A stretch of DNA of 64,000 nucleotides from Bacillota bacterium (GCA_023436115.1 JAEZKQ010000004.1:124001-188000), one strand, 5' to 3'; counted from the stretch's first letter, positions 33,978-43,171 are shown. The notes: generated by a model not told the origin, from the sequence alone. A program made the numbers and translations.

Positions 33978-35014
33978 GGCGTTTCCTCTCTTAAAGTGGC
34001 GGCATAAGCGTTCAGCAGAAAAGCAAAGCCTTTGTTTTCGCCGGCTTTTCCGGCAGGAATCAGTTCAGCCCCGGAGAAAACGGGTATCCCCAGATGCTGA
34101 CGCATGTAAGCATGAAGCCCCGGCATTAAAGAACCGCCGCCCGAAAGATACAGCGCGCGCACAGGCCGCTTGGTGCGGTTGCGGTAATAATCCAGCACGC
34201 GGTTGATTTCGTTCATCAGCGCATCTACCTCATAAGCGACGGCGGAACGCAAATCAGCATTGGGGTGCGGTGCATTGAGAAAATCCGTATCGCGTTTTAT
34301 TAGCTCGCTGGAGAGTACATCTTTTCCGGTGGCTCTGGATATCGCCTCGGTGATGTTGTGGCCTGAGCGCTTTAGCACATTGCTCACAAAAAAGCGGCCG
34401 TTGTCGTAAAGGCTCACGCGCGTGTATTTGGTGCCGAAGTCGAGCAGCGCAATACCGCCTTCCAGTGAAAACGCGCTGTTGCGCTCGTGATTAAGCTTTA
34501 GCAGCTTCTCACACGCGTTTTCGCACGTATCCACGATACTAAGCTTGAGCCCCGCAGACCTCAAATCCTTTTTATACTTGTCCAGCAGCTTCTTATGAAC
34601 GCATGTGACCATCACGATATTCATACTGATGCCGTCTTCCTGCACAGTCCCGGTAACCTTATAGTCGATATAATACTTATCGGGATCTACGGGAAGGTAG
34701 CCGGCAATCTCGTGCAGTATGTTCTGATAAAGCTCTTCCTCACCCAACGGTGGGAGCGTGAAATGACGGATAATGATATCACTGCCGCTCACCACGAGCG
34801 TGCATTTGCCGCTGCCCAGCCGCGCATGCCTGCGTGCGGTCTTCAAAGATTTGATAAGCGCGTCTTCATAAACGATGGTCAGATCGTCGATGCATCCTTC
34901 GGGCATCTTATGGACGGCGAACTTGATGATACGCCCGTCTGCAGCTGTCTGCACGATTTTGAGATTGGAGTGGCCGATATCCACCGATACCGTCGCTGTC
35001 TGTTTGATGGGCAT
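33974..35014 (-). CDS. pilM: Type IV pilus assembly protein PilM
   Basis: 346 residues of the actin/FtsA-like ATPase fold. ATP-site motifs are VSVDIGHSNLKIVQ (phosphate 1), ALLDFGTKYTRVSLYDNG (phosphate 2) and LYLSGGGSLMPGLHAYM (adenosine loop). PilM sits under the membrane and binds the DINLL tail of PilN. GGAGGCAGCT before ATG 35014 is a good RBS. It is 10 bases after the PilX-like gene and overlaps pilN. Confidence 0.95.
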   Translation of the reverse strand: MPIKQTATVSVDIGHSNLKIVQTAADGRIIKFAVHKMPEGCIDDLTIVYEDALIKSLKTARRHARLGSGKCTLVVSGSDIIIRHFTLPPLGEEELYQNILHEIAGYLPVDPDKYYIDYKVTGTVQEDGISMNIVMVTCVHKKLLDKYKKDLRSAGLKLSIVDTCENACEKLLKLNHERNSAFSLEGGIALLDFGTKYTRVSLYDNGRFFVSNVLKRSGHNITEAISRATGKDVLSSELIKRDTDFLNAPHPNADLRSAVAYEVDALMNEINRVLDYYRNRTKRPVRALYLSGGGSLMPGLHAYMRQHLGIPVFSGAELIPAGKAGENKGFAFLLNAYAATLREETP

Positions 35015-35024
35015 AGCTGCCTCC

Positions 35025-36488
35025 TTAATTTTTTCGGCCTGCCGCCGAAATGCTTTGTCCTAATATGACGTTTGAATAGTCTACTGTTCCAGAGCCGCCT
35101 GAGCCGGAACCTCCAAAGAAAAAGGTGTTTCTGGGGTCGGCTTTAACCTGATCGACAAGGCTCTGAGAGTAGTTGATTGTCATGTAGCTGTTGTCGGGCG
35201 AGTAATATATCATATCCTTGGCAATGAGCATACCCGTGACGGACGAGCCGCCAGTTATGACAATATCTCCGGCCGAAAAGAATATGGTACTGGAGCTGAG
35301 GTTTCCGATGCGCAGCTCGGTGGAGGAATAGATGATACCTCCCGAAGCTCCAACCGAAGTAATCTTAACGACGCCAGATGCAAAGACACTGCACACGCTG
35401 CTGGCATTACTGATTGTAACGGCGCCACCGGCCAGTATCAGTCCGTTATAGTTTCCGCTTGTGATAGTGACGTTTCCGTCGCAGATGATATTACCCTTGA
35501 AAACACCGTTGGACAGTGTCATATTGCCGCGGCAGTATAGGTTGCCATAATATGTCCCGCTACTGACGTTCAAATTACCGTCGCAGTAGACATCCGCATA
35601 AACATTTTCAATATCGGAAAAGGTGATATTGCCTTGTCCGTGAATGGTGCCTGCCGGAACACCGCTTTCTCTAAATGAGATATTGATACCAGGCGCTGTT
35701 TTAATACCGACAGGCGCGGGATACGTTGATTTAAAGACATAGTTATTCGTTGTTACATAGATATCAAGATCTGTGATCACAGGATCTGTATAGGACGGAT
35801 AAGAGAGCGCATCCTTGATATCATCCCCAGCAGTCGGATCAATAACCAAATTGCCATTATTGACTATAAGAGGATTGTCGCTGCGTACATATTTCACCGC
35901 TTTTGTTTTGACATCGTTGCCGGATGCTGTCATGCCGCTGTTGTTGCCCAGATTCAGCGATGCTCCAGTATAAACAACATGATCCTCAATGAGCCAATTT
36001 TTGCTCCGTAAATCAATGCGCTTCACCTTCACGCTGCCGTTCACAACATATTTCGTGCCGTCCGCCGTCATCGAGGTACAGGAAATCAATATATCCTGCG
36101 CATCCTGCGAGGCATCATGGCTGCCCAGCGAGAAAGTGGTTTCGATGGTGATGCCATCGATAGACGGTTCTATAAACTTCAGCGCCGCATTCGATGAGAT
36201 ATCAGCGAAGAAATTGTTATAGTATGAATCATATAGTGCGCCGGTTGCGTCCTTCATGTTTGCATATTGCCTTGAAACCTCGGTCTTGACCTGCTCGATG
36301 GCGCTGTTCACGCCCGCTTCCGCCGCGTAGTAAGCGTCGTTCGTGGTCGCATCGGCCGCGTTGGCTTTCAGTGTCCCCATGGAAAGTGCGATAACCGCAA
36401 GCCCCAGCAGCATTAAAACGGTGACGGTCACGAGCGCCATAATGATGGCCGAACCGCGCTTGCTCACGATATGTTTTTTCACGTTCAT
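35025..36488 (-). CDS. PilX-like prepilin with C-terminal beta-solenoid
   Basis: 487 residues from ATG 36488 with GGAAGGTGA upstream. The N-terminus (SKRGSAIIMALVTVTVLMLLGLAVIALSMG) followed by AYYAAEAGVNSAIEQV is the PilX_N pattern of minor pilins. After about 150 residues the protein turns into a regular repeat, for example TIHGQGNITFSD, VYCDGNLNVSSGTYYG, LYCRGNMTLSNGVFKG and IICDGNVTITSGNYNG, each some 17-18 residues, much like the solenoid of bactofilins. It ends in a Gly/Ser stretch (GGSGSGGSG). Such a fusion is far larger than normal PilX and may form a tip or surface structure (inference). Confidence 0.85.
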   Translation of the reverse strand: MNVKKHIVSKRGSAIIMALVTVTVLMLLGLAVIALSMGTLKANAADATTNDAYYAAEAGVNSAIEQVKTEVSRQYANMKDATGALYDSYYNNFFADISSNAALKFIEPSIDGITIETTFSLGSHDASQDAQDILISCTSMTADGTKYVVNGSVKVKRIDLRSKNWLIEDHVVYTGASLNLGNNSGMTASGNDVKTKAVKYVRSDNPLIVNNGNLVIDPTAGDDIKDALSYPSYTDPVITDLDIYVTTNNYVFKSTYPAPVGIKTAPGINISFRESGVPAGTIHGQGNITFSDIENVYADVYCDGNLNVSSGTYYGNLYCRGNMTLSNGVFKGNIICDGNVTITSGNYNGLILAGGAVTISNASSVCSVFASGVVKITSVGASGGIIYSSTELRIGNLSSSTIFFSAGDIVITGGSSVTGMLIAKDMIYYSPDNSYMTINYSQSLVDQVKADPRNTFFFGGSGSGGSGTVDYSNVILGQSISAAGRKN

Positions 36489-36501
36489 CAAATCACCTTC
36501 C

Positions 36502-36918
36502 TTAAGCCTGAGGTGCGAGTGACAGCGAGGTTTCCAGCAGCGTTCCCGCTGTGTTTTGAATAGAAATATTGAGCATACCGCCGCTTATACTTGCCGTAAA
36601 CGCTGAAATGCCATTGGCGATCACAGCCGAGTCGCGTAAAATCTGCTGGCCGTTTCGCCGGTATGTGGTACCGTCCACTGTCAGCACGTCAGACGTGCAC
36701 GATATGCCCGATGCATCGGCGAGCCGTACCTTGTTGGTGATATCGGAGAGCACCTGGCGTAAATTCATCTGCTCGTCCGCCGATTTTGTTTCCTCGGTAT
36801 AGAGCGAGAGACCTTGTCCGAAAAAAGTAAACATCAGCGAAGCCACCACGGCGATCAGCGCGATGGTGACGAGAAGCTCAACGAGTGTAAATCCTTTTTT
36901 ACGTCGTAATATCTTCAT
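36502..36918 (-). CDS. Minor prepilin, PilW-like
   Basis: 138 residues. Class III prepilin signal RRKKGFTLVELLVTIALIAVVASLMFTFF with the cleavage after Gly and Glu at mature position 5. The short C-terminal domain carries LRQVLSDITNKVRLADASG, typical of PilW/GspJ-like minor pilins. It overlaps the preceding prepilin by 4 bases and is 13 bases ahead of the PilX-like gene. Substrate of PilD. Confidence 0.9.
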   Translation of the reverse strand: MKILRRKKGFTLVELLVTIALIAVVASLMFTFFGQGLSLYTEETKSADEQMNLRQVLSDITNKVRLADASGISCTSDVLTVDGTTYRRNGQQILRDSAVIANGISAFTASISGGMLNISIQNTAGTLLETSLSLAPQA

Positions 36919-37646
36919 GACGTCCAGTTCCTGATATTGATATACGCTTCGGACACAGCAACGGGCTCCGAAGCCGTGGCGGAATCGTAGACGCGTGTTG
37001 TGACATGTATCAACGACGTGTTGCCGGTAAACATATCGGGGTGCTTTTGTCCGTCTCCCGTGAGCCGTATTTTGTCAGCATTAGCCTTTGTGCAGTAAAC
37101 GTCGGCTTTGCAGCCTGTACCCAGCGTGATGCCGGGGGAGGCGCTTTCCGGCAGCTTCATCGCGTTAATCATAAGCGTGCAGTTAGCAAGTTCGGCTGTG
37201 CCTGTCTGCGTCGTGCTGTCGCAGCGCAATGTGTATCGTCCGCCCGAGACGCTAATGGATATGGAAGAAGGTACAGCGTTGTAAACCTGCCATTTGCCGT
37301 CCGGCATCACCGCAAGCATCTTGCCGCCGTCCAGCATAACCAGTTGCGCAAAAACACATTCTGTGAATTGGCCGCCTGTGCCGTGCGGCTGAATCGTTGC
37401 CGACAGATAATAATCGCCCTGTGCCTTTTTTGAAGGCAGTTCGGAAAGAGCGCTTTGGTACGTTGCAGCATCCAGCTTTTCGATATAGGCCTGCGATATA
37501 TAGTTGGCATTGAGTACGCCGCGTGCCGCCTTATCCACCTTGAACGACTGCACATAAATGGAAAGCAGCGGCAGCGCCACAGCCGCAAATATTGCAATGG
37601 CAAGCAGGACTTCGACCAGCGTAAAGCCGCCTTTCTTCCGTTTCAT
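36915..37646 (-). CDS. Minor prepilin, PilV/GspI-like
   Basis: 243 residues from ATG 37646; the open frame runs further upstream but that part lies inside pilD. The signal is KRKKGGFTLVEVLLAIAIFAAVALPLLSIY. The globular domain (residues 40-243) has two Cys (CKADVYC) that may form a disulfide outside the cell. The start overlaps the pilD stop (ATGA). It is the second gene of pilD-prepilin-prepilin-PilX, the minor pilin block that primes pilus growth. Confidence 0.9.
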   Translation of the reverse strand: MKRKKGGFTLVEVLLAIAIFAAVALPLLSIYVQSFKVDKAARGVLNANYISQAYIEKLDAATYQSALSELPSKKAQGDYYLSATIQPHGTGGQFTECVFAQLVMLDGGKMLAVMPDGKWQVYNAVPSSISISVSGGRYTLRCDSTTQTGTAELANCTLMINAMKLPESASPGITLGTGCKADVYCTKANADKIRLTGDGQKHPDMFTGNTSLIHVTTRVYDSATASEPVAVSEAYINIRNWTS

Positions 37647-38425
37647 AGCAGCAGCCCCACATACCAGTTGATCAGCGCGTCGCCAAAGAACACGCTTAAT
37701 ACCACACCGAGTGATAGAAAAGGCCCAAAAGCGATCTCGTCTCCGCGTTTTTTGCGACCGGCTGCCATCAGTATGATGCTGATAAAAGCGCCCGCAAAGA
37801 TACCCATAATGTAAGCGGGGATAGTCAGCCGCCAGCCGATAATAAGGCCGCAGAAGGCCATCAGCTTGATATCGCCGCCACCCATGGCTTCTTTTTTTAG
37901 CAGGACAGCCGCGATAAGCGCAATCAGCAGCAGCGGTACACCGCCTGCGAAGAAACCGATGACATAACTGTGCCACGGTTCAAATACATCCGTAAAAACT
38001 GAGGCAATAAGCTGCGCTGTGCCCACGATTAATCCTGCGATAATAAGTCCATTGGGTATTTCCATAGATTTTATGTCAATCGCGGATATCACAATAAGCA
38101 GGCTGGAAAGCGCTGCGTAAACGGGCAGCACCCAAACCAGCCCGAAACGAAGGTACAGCAGCAGATAAAGGGCTCCGGTGAGCAGCTCAACGGCAGGATA
38201 GGCGGGGGAGATACGCGCTTTGCATCGGCGGCATTTGCCGAGAAGGAAAAGATAGCTCAACACGGGTATCAGATCAAGAGGTGTGAGCCGTGCGCCACAA
38301 GACGGACACGCGGAAGCGCCTGTGACAATGGAACGCGAAAGAGGCAGCCTGTAAATGCATACATTTAAAAAGCTGCCGATCACAATGCCCAGTATGAATA
38401 TCATCACGCCGGTTATGGTTTCCAT
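37643..38425 (-). CDS. pilD: Prepilin peptidase/N-methyltransferase
   Basis: 260 residues from ATG 38425 with AAGGAT upstream; the longer frame from 38485 is not supported. Domain 1 has GSFLNVCIYRLP and the four zinc Cys (CPSCGARL and CRRCKARI), so it should have methyltransferase as well as peptidase function. The two catalytic Asp are in DIKSMEIPNG and MGGGDIKLMAFCG. About eight membrane segments. It cleaves the pilin and minor prepilins around it. Confidence 0.95.
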   Translation of the reverse strand: METITGVMIFILGIVIGSFLNVCIYRLPLSRSIVTGASACPSCGARLTPLDLIPVLSYLFLLGKCRRCKARISPAYPAVELLTGALYLLLYLRFGLVWVLPVYAALSSLLIVISAIDIKSMEIPNGLIIAGLIVGTAQLIASVFTDVFEPWHSYVIGFFAGGVPLLLIALIAAVLLKKEAMGGGDIKLMAFCGLIIGWRLTIPAYIMGIFAGAFISIILMAAGRKKRGDEIAFGPFLSLGVVLSVFFGDALINWYVGLLL

Positions 38426-38518
38426 ATTATAATCCTTGAATAAGTTCCTTACATTTATATAACACCAACGTTGCGGTTCAAACAAACACGCATCATAAAA
38501 GAACGATTTTTGGGCAAC

Positions 38519-38553
38519 AAAAAAAGAGCGAAAAGCATCCGTGCTTTCCGCCC
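38519..38553 (-). terminator. Terminator of the major pilin gene
   Basis: On the minus strand GGGCGGAAAGC pairs with GCTTTTCGCTC (complement of 38543-38553 and 38526-38536), followed by a T tract (38519-38525). It separates the pilin from pilD and would leave the pilin message short and abundant. Confidence 0.8.
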
Positions 38554-38566
38554 TTTGAAAAACAGT

Positions 38567-38929
38567 TTAAGTTGTCGCTGCCGGGGTGTCACCGGTATTG
38601 ACAACGGCAACGCCATTTTCAAACGAAATTCTAGCCATTATTTTGGTTAAATCCGAAGGCAGCCCTGTCGGCCAAAGACTTGCGCCGATGGTTGCTTCTG
38701 TTATACCTGATGTCGCTGTGATTTTTGTTGTTGGATTAAGAGCATTATAAGCGTTGACTGCCGTTGCAATGGTTTTGGCATTCGCGATTTCTACAGATTT
38801 ATTTGCTTCATCCGTGATACCTGTAAAGGTGGGTATCGCGATGGCGGCGAGTATCGCGAGTATGGCAATCACAACGATGAGCTCGATGAGCGTAAAGCCT
38901 TTTCTGTTCCTGCGTAAGTTCTTAAACAT
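38567..38929 (-). CDS. pilA: Major type IV pilin
   Basis: 120 residues. Prepilin signal RRNRKGFTLIELIVVIAILAILAAIAIPTF with Glu5, then a short globular domain without Cys, and a Thr/Ala-rich C-terminus. The small size and the lack of a disulfide are typical of Gram-positive pilins. GAAAGGGG precedes the ATG. It lies between pilC and pilD, with 100 bases ahead of it and a strong terminator behind, which fits separate high expression. Confidence 0.93.
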   Translation of the reverse strand: MFKNLRRNRKGFTLIELIVVIAILAILAAIAIPTFTGITDEANKSVEIANAKTIATAVNAYNALNPTTKITATSGITEATIGASLWPTGLPSDLTKIMARISFENGVAVVNTGDTPAATT

Positions 38930-39029
38930 AATAATACCCCTTTCTATTTAGTCCCTGCATTGTTATTAAGTTTATAACACCATATACCAAATCTAAACAT
39001 GAATTTGCCAATAAAGTATATAGCTTCTA

Positions 39030-40241
39030 TTAAATACTTGTATACATACTCAGCATGGGCAGCAGCACAGAGAGGATGATCGCGATCACGATCAGCGCCA
39101 CGAAAACGAGAAGTATCGGCTGCAATATCGTTGTCAGACGCGTAATGGCCACATCTGCTTCTTCTTCAAAGTACTCGGCAGCCTTTTCCAACATCTGATC
39201 GAGTGTGCCCGATTCCTCGCCGATTTTCGCCATGTGCGTCAGCATGCTGGGGAATATCTCCGCGGCGCTGATGGCCGCGTACAGCGTGCGTCCCTGCTTG
39301 ATCTGTTCCTCGATGTCCAGCAGCTTGTTTTCCGCCACCTTGTTGGAAACGATCTTAGACGCGATGCGCAAAGACTGCGTGAGCGGAATACCCGATGCCA
39401 TGAGAGACGAAAGCGTGCGGCTAAGCCGAGCCGAGAGCAGCCGCACCATCGCCTTCTTGGTCAACGGAACTTTTAGCTTCATGCCATCGATGAACAGACG
39501 ACCCTGCTGTGTCGATTTAATCATCTTGATTATGGTATACAGCGCCACGACACCGGCAAGCAGGAAGGGCCATTGATGCACCACGAAATCGCTGATGGAC
39601 AGCATGGCCTTGGTCATCCAATGCAGCTCGGTGTTCAACGATTCAAATATGTTCACAAACTGAGGGACGATGACGACTAGCATGAAGACGACCACGAGCA
39701 GCGATAATATGCCAACGATTGTGGGATAAAGCATGGCGCTTCTTACCTTGCGCATGATACGATAGTCCTTGTCGAATGTGACGGCGAGACGTTCCAGCGA
39801 ACGGTCCAGCGTACCGCTGACTTCACCCGCTTCGATCATCTGTATCATCATGCCGGGCAGCGCGCGTTCATGTACCGCAAAGCTTTCCGAAAGCCCCTTG
39901 CCGCGCTGCAAATCTTCATAGACCGATGTTAATATGCTTTTGAACTTCTTGTGGTCGGTCTGTTCCTCGAGCATCGACAGCGCTTGCACGAGAGGAACGC
40001 CCGCCTTTAAAATGCTGGCAAATTGCGTGCAGAAAATCGCGAGAATCCGCTTGGGTATCTTGGCCGAGCCTATCGCGACATCCATAGACGTTTTAGGATT
40101 GATCTCGGATAACTCCAAAAGATAAAGCGATTTGGCGCGCAGCTCATAAACCACTGCCTTTTTATCTGTCGCTTCGATTACGCCTTCAACGGTCTGCCCG
40201 GCTCTGTTGGCCGCTTTATACAGATACTGGATAATAATCAC
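39030..40241 (-). CDS. pilC: Type IV pilus inner-membrane platform protein PilC
   Basis: 403 residues. Two repeated T2SS-F domains, the first with FCTQFASILKAGVPLVQAL and GEVSGTLDRSLERLA, the second with LSRTLSSLMASGIPLTQSLRIAS and GEESGTLDQMLEKAAEYFEEE, plus three membrane helices (about 168-190, 218-240 and the C-terminal one). It is the platform on which PilB and PilT act. The only standard start, GTG 40241, lies inside the Shine-Dalgarno-like AGAGGTGAT, so the true start may be an ATT or ATC a few codons on. Confidence 0.93.
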   Translation of the reverse strand: MIIIQYLYKAANRAGQTVEGVIEATDKKAVVYELRAKSLYLLELSEINPKTSMDVAIGSAKIPKRILAIFCTQFASILKAGVPLVQALSMLEEQTDHKKFKSILTSVYEDLQRGKGLSESFAVHERALPGMMIQMIEAGEVSGTLDRSLERLAVTFDKDYRIMRKVRSAMLYPTIVGILSLLVVVFMLVVIVPQFVNIFESLNTELHWMTKAMLSISDFVVHQWPFLLAGVVALYTIIKMIKSTQQGRLFIDGMKLKVPLTKKAMVRLLSARLSRTLSSLMASGIPLTQSLRIASKIVSNKVAENKLLDIEEQIKQGRTLYAAISAAEIFPSMLTHMAKIGEESGTLDQMLEKAAEYFEEEADVAITRLTTILQPILLVFVALIVIAIILSVLLPMLSMYTSI

Positions 40242-40252
40242 CTCTTAAAGGT

Positions 40253-41302
40253 TTATAGTAATGTGCTGATATAGTTCTTGTCGATGCAGTAGAAAAGCGC
40301 GTCTTCACGGGAAATACGGCCCTGACGGAAAAGGTTCGCAAGCGCATTATCCATAAGCTGATTGCCCGAAGACGTGGACGCCTGCATAATTCCCGCAACT
40401 TGATGCACCTTGTTTTCACGTATCAGATTTCGCACGGCAGGCGTGGCGATCAGCGTTTCCACCGCGGGCACACGGCTTTTGCCGTCGGTACTGAGCAGCA
40501 GCTGCTGCGAAATGACGGCGACGAGCGTCATGGAGAGCTGCATACGTATCTGCTGCTGCTGGAACGGCGGGAACACATCGATCACGCGATCGATGGTTTT
40601 GGCCGCGCCTGTGGTGTGCAGCGTTGAGAGCACCAAATGCCCCGTTTCGGCGGCAGTTAAGGCAATGCTGATCGTTTCCAGATCGCGCATCTCGCCGATG
40701 AGTATAATATCCGGGTCCTGACGCATGGCGGCACGGAGCGCGGCGGCATAGTTCTGCGAATCCACGCCGATCTCACGCTGATTCACGATACATTTTTTAT
40801 GCTTGTGAAGGTATTCGATAGGATCCTCAAGCGTGAGTATATGTGCGTTGCGCGTTTGGTTGATCACGTCGATCATGGCGGCTAATGTTGTTGATTTGCC
40901 GCTCCCCGTCGGGCCGGTGACGAGTATGAGCCCTCGGTTCAAAGAACAAAGTGAGTGCACGACCGGGGGGAGCCCCAATGAGCTTAAATCAGGCGGATTG
41001 TTGCGTATCAAGCGCATGGCCAGCGCCACGCTCTGGCGCTGCTTGTAGGCGTTCACGCGGAAACGGTATTTGCCCGGTACAGACAGCGAAAAGTCAAATT
41101 CGCCATTCTGTTCAAACATGTTCCATTGCAATTCGTCCATGACCTCTCTCGCAAAAGCGCGTGAGATATCCGGCGTGACCATTGTATCGCCCAGCGAGAC
41201 AAGACCGCTGCTGATGCGTACCGTTGGCGGAATACCTACGGATATGTGAAGATCTGACGCGTTCATTGCGGCAGCTTTTTCCATCAGATCGGTAATATTC
41301 AT
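40253..41302 (-). CDS. pilT: Pilus retraction ATPase PilT
   Basis: 349 residues. N-terminal PAS-like part (MNASDLHISVGIPPTVRI), Walker A GPTGSGKSTTL, Asp box TLEDPIEYLHKHK, Walker B DPDIILIGEMRDLETI, His box GHLVLSTLHTTGAAKTIDR. The AIRNLIRE motif that marks true PilT appears as AVRNLIRENK, so retraction is likely active and the cell should twitch. It overlaps pilB by 4 bases and precedes pilC by 11. Confidence 0.96.
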   Translation of the reverse strand: MNITDLMEKAAAMNASDLHISVGIPPTVRISSGLVSLGDTMVTPDISRAFAREVMDELQWNMFEQNGEFDFSLSVPGKYRFRVNAYKQRQSVALAMRLIRNNPPDLSSLGLPPVVHSLCSLNRGLILVTGPTGSGKSTTLAAMIDVINQTRNAHILTLEDPIEYLHKHKKCIVNQREIGVDSQNYAAALRAAMRQDPDIILIGEMRDLETISIALTAAETGHLVLSTLHTTGAAKTIDRVIDVFPPFQQQQIRMQLSMTLVAVISQQLLLSTDGKSRVPAVETLIATPAVRNLIRENKVHQVAGIMQASTSSGNQLMDNALANLFRQGRISREDALFYCIDKNYISTLL

Positions 41303-43002
41303 TCGCTGTCTCCTTTATAAGAATACGATGTGCTGATGACCTCCGAAATGGTTGTTAAACCGCTTTCCATCAGCGCGATGCATTCGGAGGAAATCGTCGT
41401 CATATGTTGCCGCGTCACCGCGTCGTCGCGTATACGGTCTATAGCCGCGCCGCCTGTGATCATATCGCGTACCTGCCTGTCTATCACAAGTATCTCATGA
41501 ACGGCTCTGCGTCCTTTATAGCCGGAGTTATTGCAGTAAGAGCAGCCCTTGCCATGGTATATGGTCTTCGTATACAAGGCCGGAAGCCCGGCTGCGGTCA
41601 GTTCAAAGCGGCTGGGCTTATATTCTTCCTTGCAGTAAGGGCAAACGGTTTTCACGAGCCGTTGAGAAAGTACGCCCACAAGCGAAGCCGACAGCATATA
41701 GGAGGGAACGCCCATATTGATAAGCCGAGAAATAGTACCCGCCGCGTCATTGGTGTGTATTGTGGAGAGTACGAGGTGTCCCGTGATGGCGGCGCGTATA
41801 GCCATGTCCACCGTTTCGGAATCACGGATTTCACCAATCATGATAATATCGGGGTCTTGGCGCAATATCGACCGAAGTCCGGTCGAGAAAGTCAGCCCGG
41901 CCTTGGTATTCACCTGCATTTGATTGATACCAGTCATGGTGTATTCCACGGGATCTTCCACCGTGATGATATTCTTGGTGTTGTCGTTAAGCTCATTGAG
42001 CATGGCATAGAGCGTTGTGGATTTGCCGCTGCCGGTGGGCCCGGTGATCAGTATAATGCCGTGAGGATTTTTAAGCAGCGCGTCGAACTTATGTATATTA
42101 TCTTTGGAAAAACCGAGCTTGTCCTTTGTGATAAAAAAGCCTTGCTTATCGAGCAGACGCATCACGATCTTTTCACCGTGCACCGTGGGCATAGACGACA
42201 TACGCACGTCGATATCGTTATCCGCGAGCGTCAGGCGGTAGCGCCCGTCCTGCGGCAGACGCTTCTCGGCGATATCCATATTGCCGATAATTTTAAGCCT
42301 TGTTGTCACGGCGGACTGTGCTTTTTTAGGTATTGTGAGCGCATTAATGAGCTGTCCGTCTATTCTCATGCGCACGCGCACATCGTTTTGGCCAGGTTCC
42401 ACATGAATATCGCTCGCGTTGGCTTTGGCGGCCTGTTCAAATATTGAGTTCACGAGGCGTACAATGGGGGCGTTGGCAATATTCGTCGCCATCGGGTCTA
42501 TCGCGGCGGCGGCTTCGTCCGCCTCTGCCGCCAGCTCCTTGATGGCGGTTTCGGCGTATTCATTGCCGTATATGGTGTTGATCGCGGTCTCGATAGCAAG
42601 CTCCGGCGCGATCATCGGGTAAACATCCAGCCCCGAGACCACGCGCGCGTCTTCAATCGCGATAAAATCCGCAGGATCGGCCATGGCCAGATATAGGCGG
42701 TTGCCGTCCACTTTGACGGGAGCCATTTTGTGTTTGCGGGCCAGTGAAACCGGAAGAGCCTTAGACAGCAGTTTTGGCAGTTTGACCGTTTCCAGATTGA
42801 TAAACGGTATATCGAGCTGATACTGCATGACCTCCATAAGCTGCTGTTCTGTGACAAGACCTCTGGCTTTAAGTATCTTACCCAGACGATCGCCTGTTTT
42901 CTTCTGCTCAGACAGACACTCCTGAAGCTGTTCATTTGTGATAATACCCACATCAATCAGCATCTCGCCAAGATATTTATGCTTAATAGCCAACGCTTTC
43001 AC
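41299..43002 (-). CDS. pilB: Pilus extension ATPase PilB with MshEN-type N-terminus
   Basis: 567 residues. Residues 10-62 hold two copies of the 24-residue MshEN pattern, YLGEMLIDVGIITNEQL...LSEQ and RLGKILKARGLVTEQQL...MQYQ, the domain known to bind c-di-GMP in MshE-type ATPases; the first copy has Tyr where Arg is usual. The ATPase core has Walker A GPTGSGKSTTLYAML, Walker B DPDIIMIGEIRDSETV, His box GHLVLSTIHTNDAAGTI and the zinc tetracysteine CPYC...CSYC. It is the first gene of the pilus cluster. Confidence 0.96.
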   Translation of the reverse strand: MKALAIKHKYLGEMLIDVGIITNEQLQECLSEQKKTGDRLGKILKARGLVTEQQLMEVMQYQLDIPFINLETVKLPKLLSKALPVSLARKHKMAPVKVDGNRLYLAMADPADFIAIEDARVVSGLDVYPMIAPELAIETAINTIYGNEYAETAIKELAAEADEAAAAIDPMATNIANAPIVRLVNSIFEQAAKANASDIHVEPGQNDVRVRMRIDGQLINALTIPKKAQSAVTTRLKIIGNMDIAEKRLPQDGRYRLTLADNDIDVRMSSMPTVHGEKIVMRLLDKQGFFITKDKLGFSKDNIHKFDALLKNPHGIILITGPTGSGKSTTLYAMLNELNDNTKNIITVEDPVEYTMTGINQMQVNTKAGLTFSTGLRSILRQDPDIIMIGEIRDSETVDMAIRAAITGHLVLSTIHTNDAAGTISRLINMGVPSYMLSASLVGVLSQRLVKTVCPYCKEEYKPSRFELTAAGLPALYTKTIYHGKGCSYCNNSGYKGRRAVHEILVIDRQVRDMITGGAAIDRIRDDAVTRQHMTTISSECIALMESGLTTISEVISTSYSYKGDSE

Positions 43003-43112
43003 CCCTGCATCATAAGAAATTATTTGTATATTAATATAAACATTTCATAGAGAGGCAAAACAGGAAACACTTGCTGAAGGCATCTATTTAAAACGTTCTG
43101 TGCCTTTTCTGC

Positions 43113-43141
43113 TTTACACAGCCTTTGTTTTTATGTATACT
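43113..43141 (+). promoter_or_regulatory. Sigma-A promoter of the lipoprotein gene
   Basis: TTTACA (43113-43118), a 17-base spacer and TATACT (43136-43141), 30 bases ahead of ATG 43172. Confidence 0.65.
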
Positions 43142-43171
43142 TGAGTACGATATTAATCAAAGGGGTTTATT

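Noticed and set aside
41404..42447. 347-residue open frame opposite pilB
   Set aside because: Antisense shadow; pilB has all ATPase motifs. The same holds for 12358-13239 (opposite thrC) and 59559-60512 (opposite E1).
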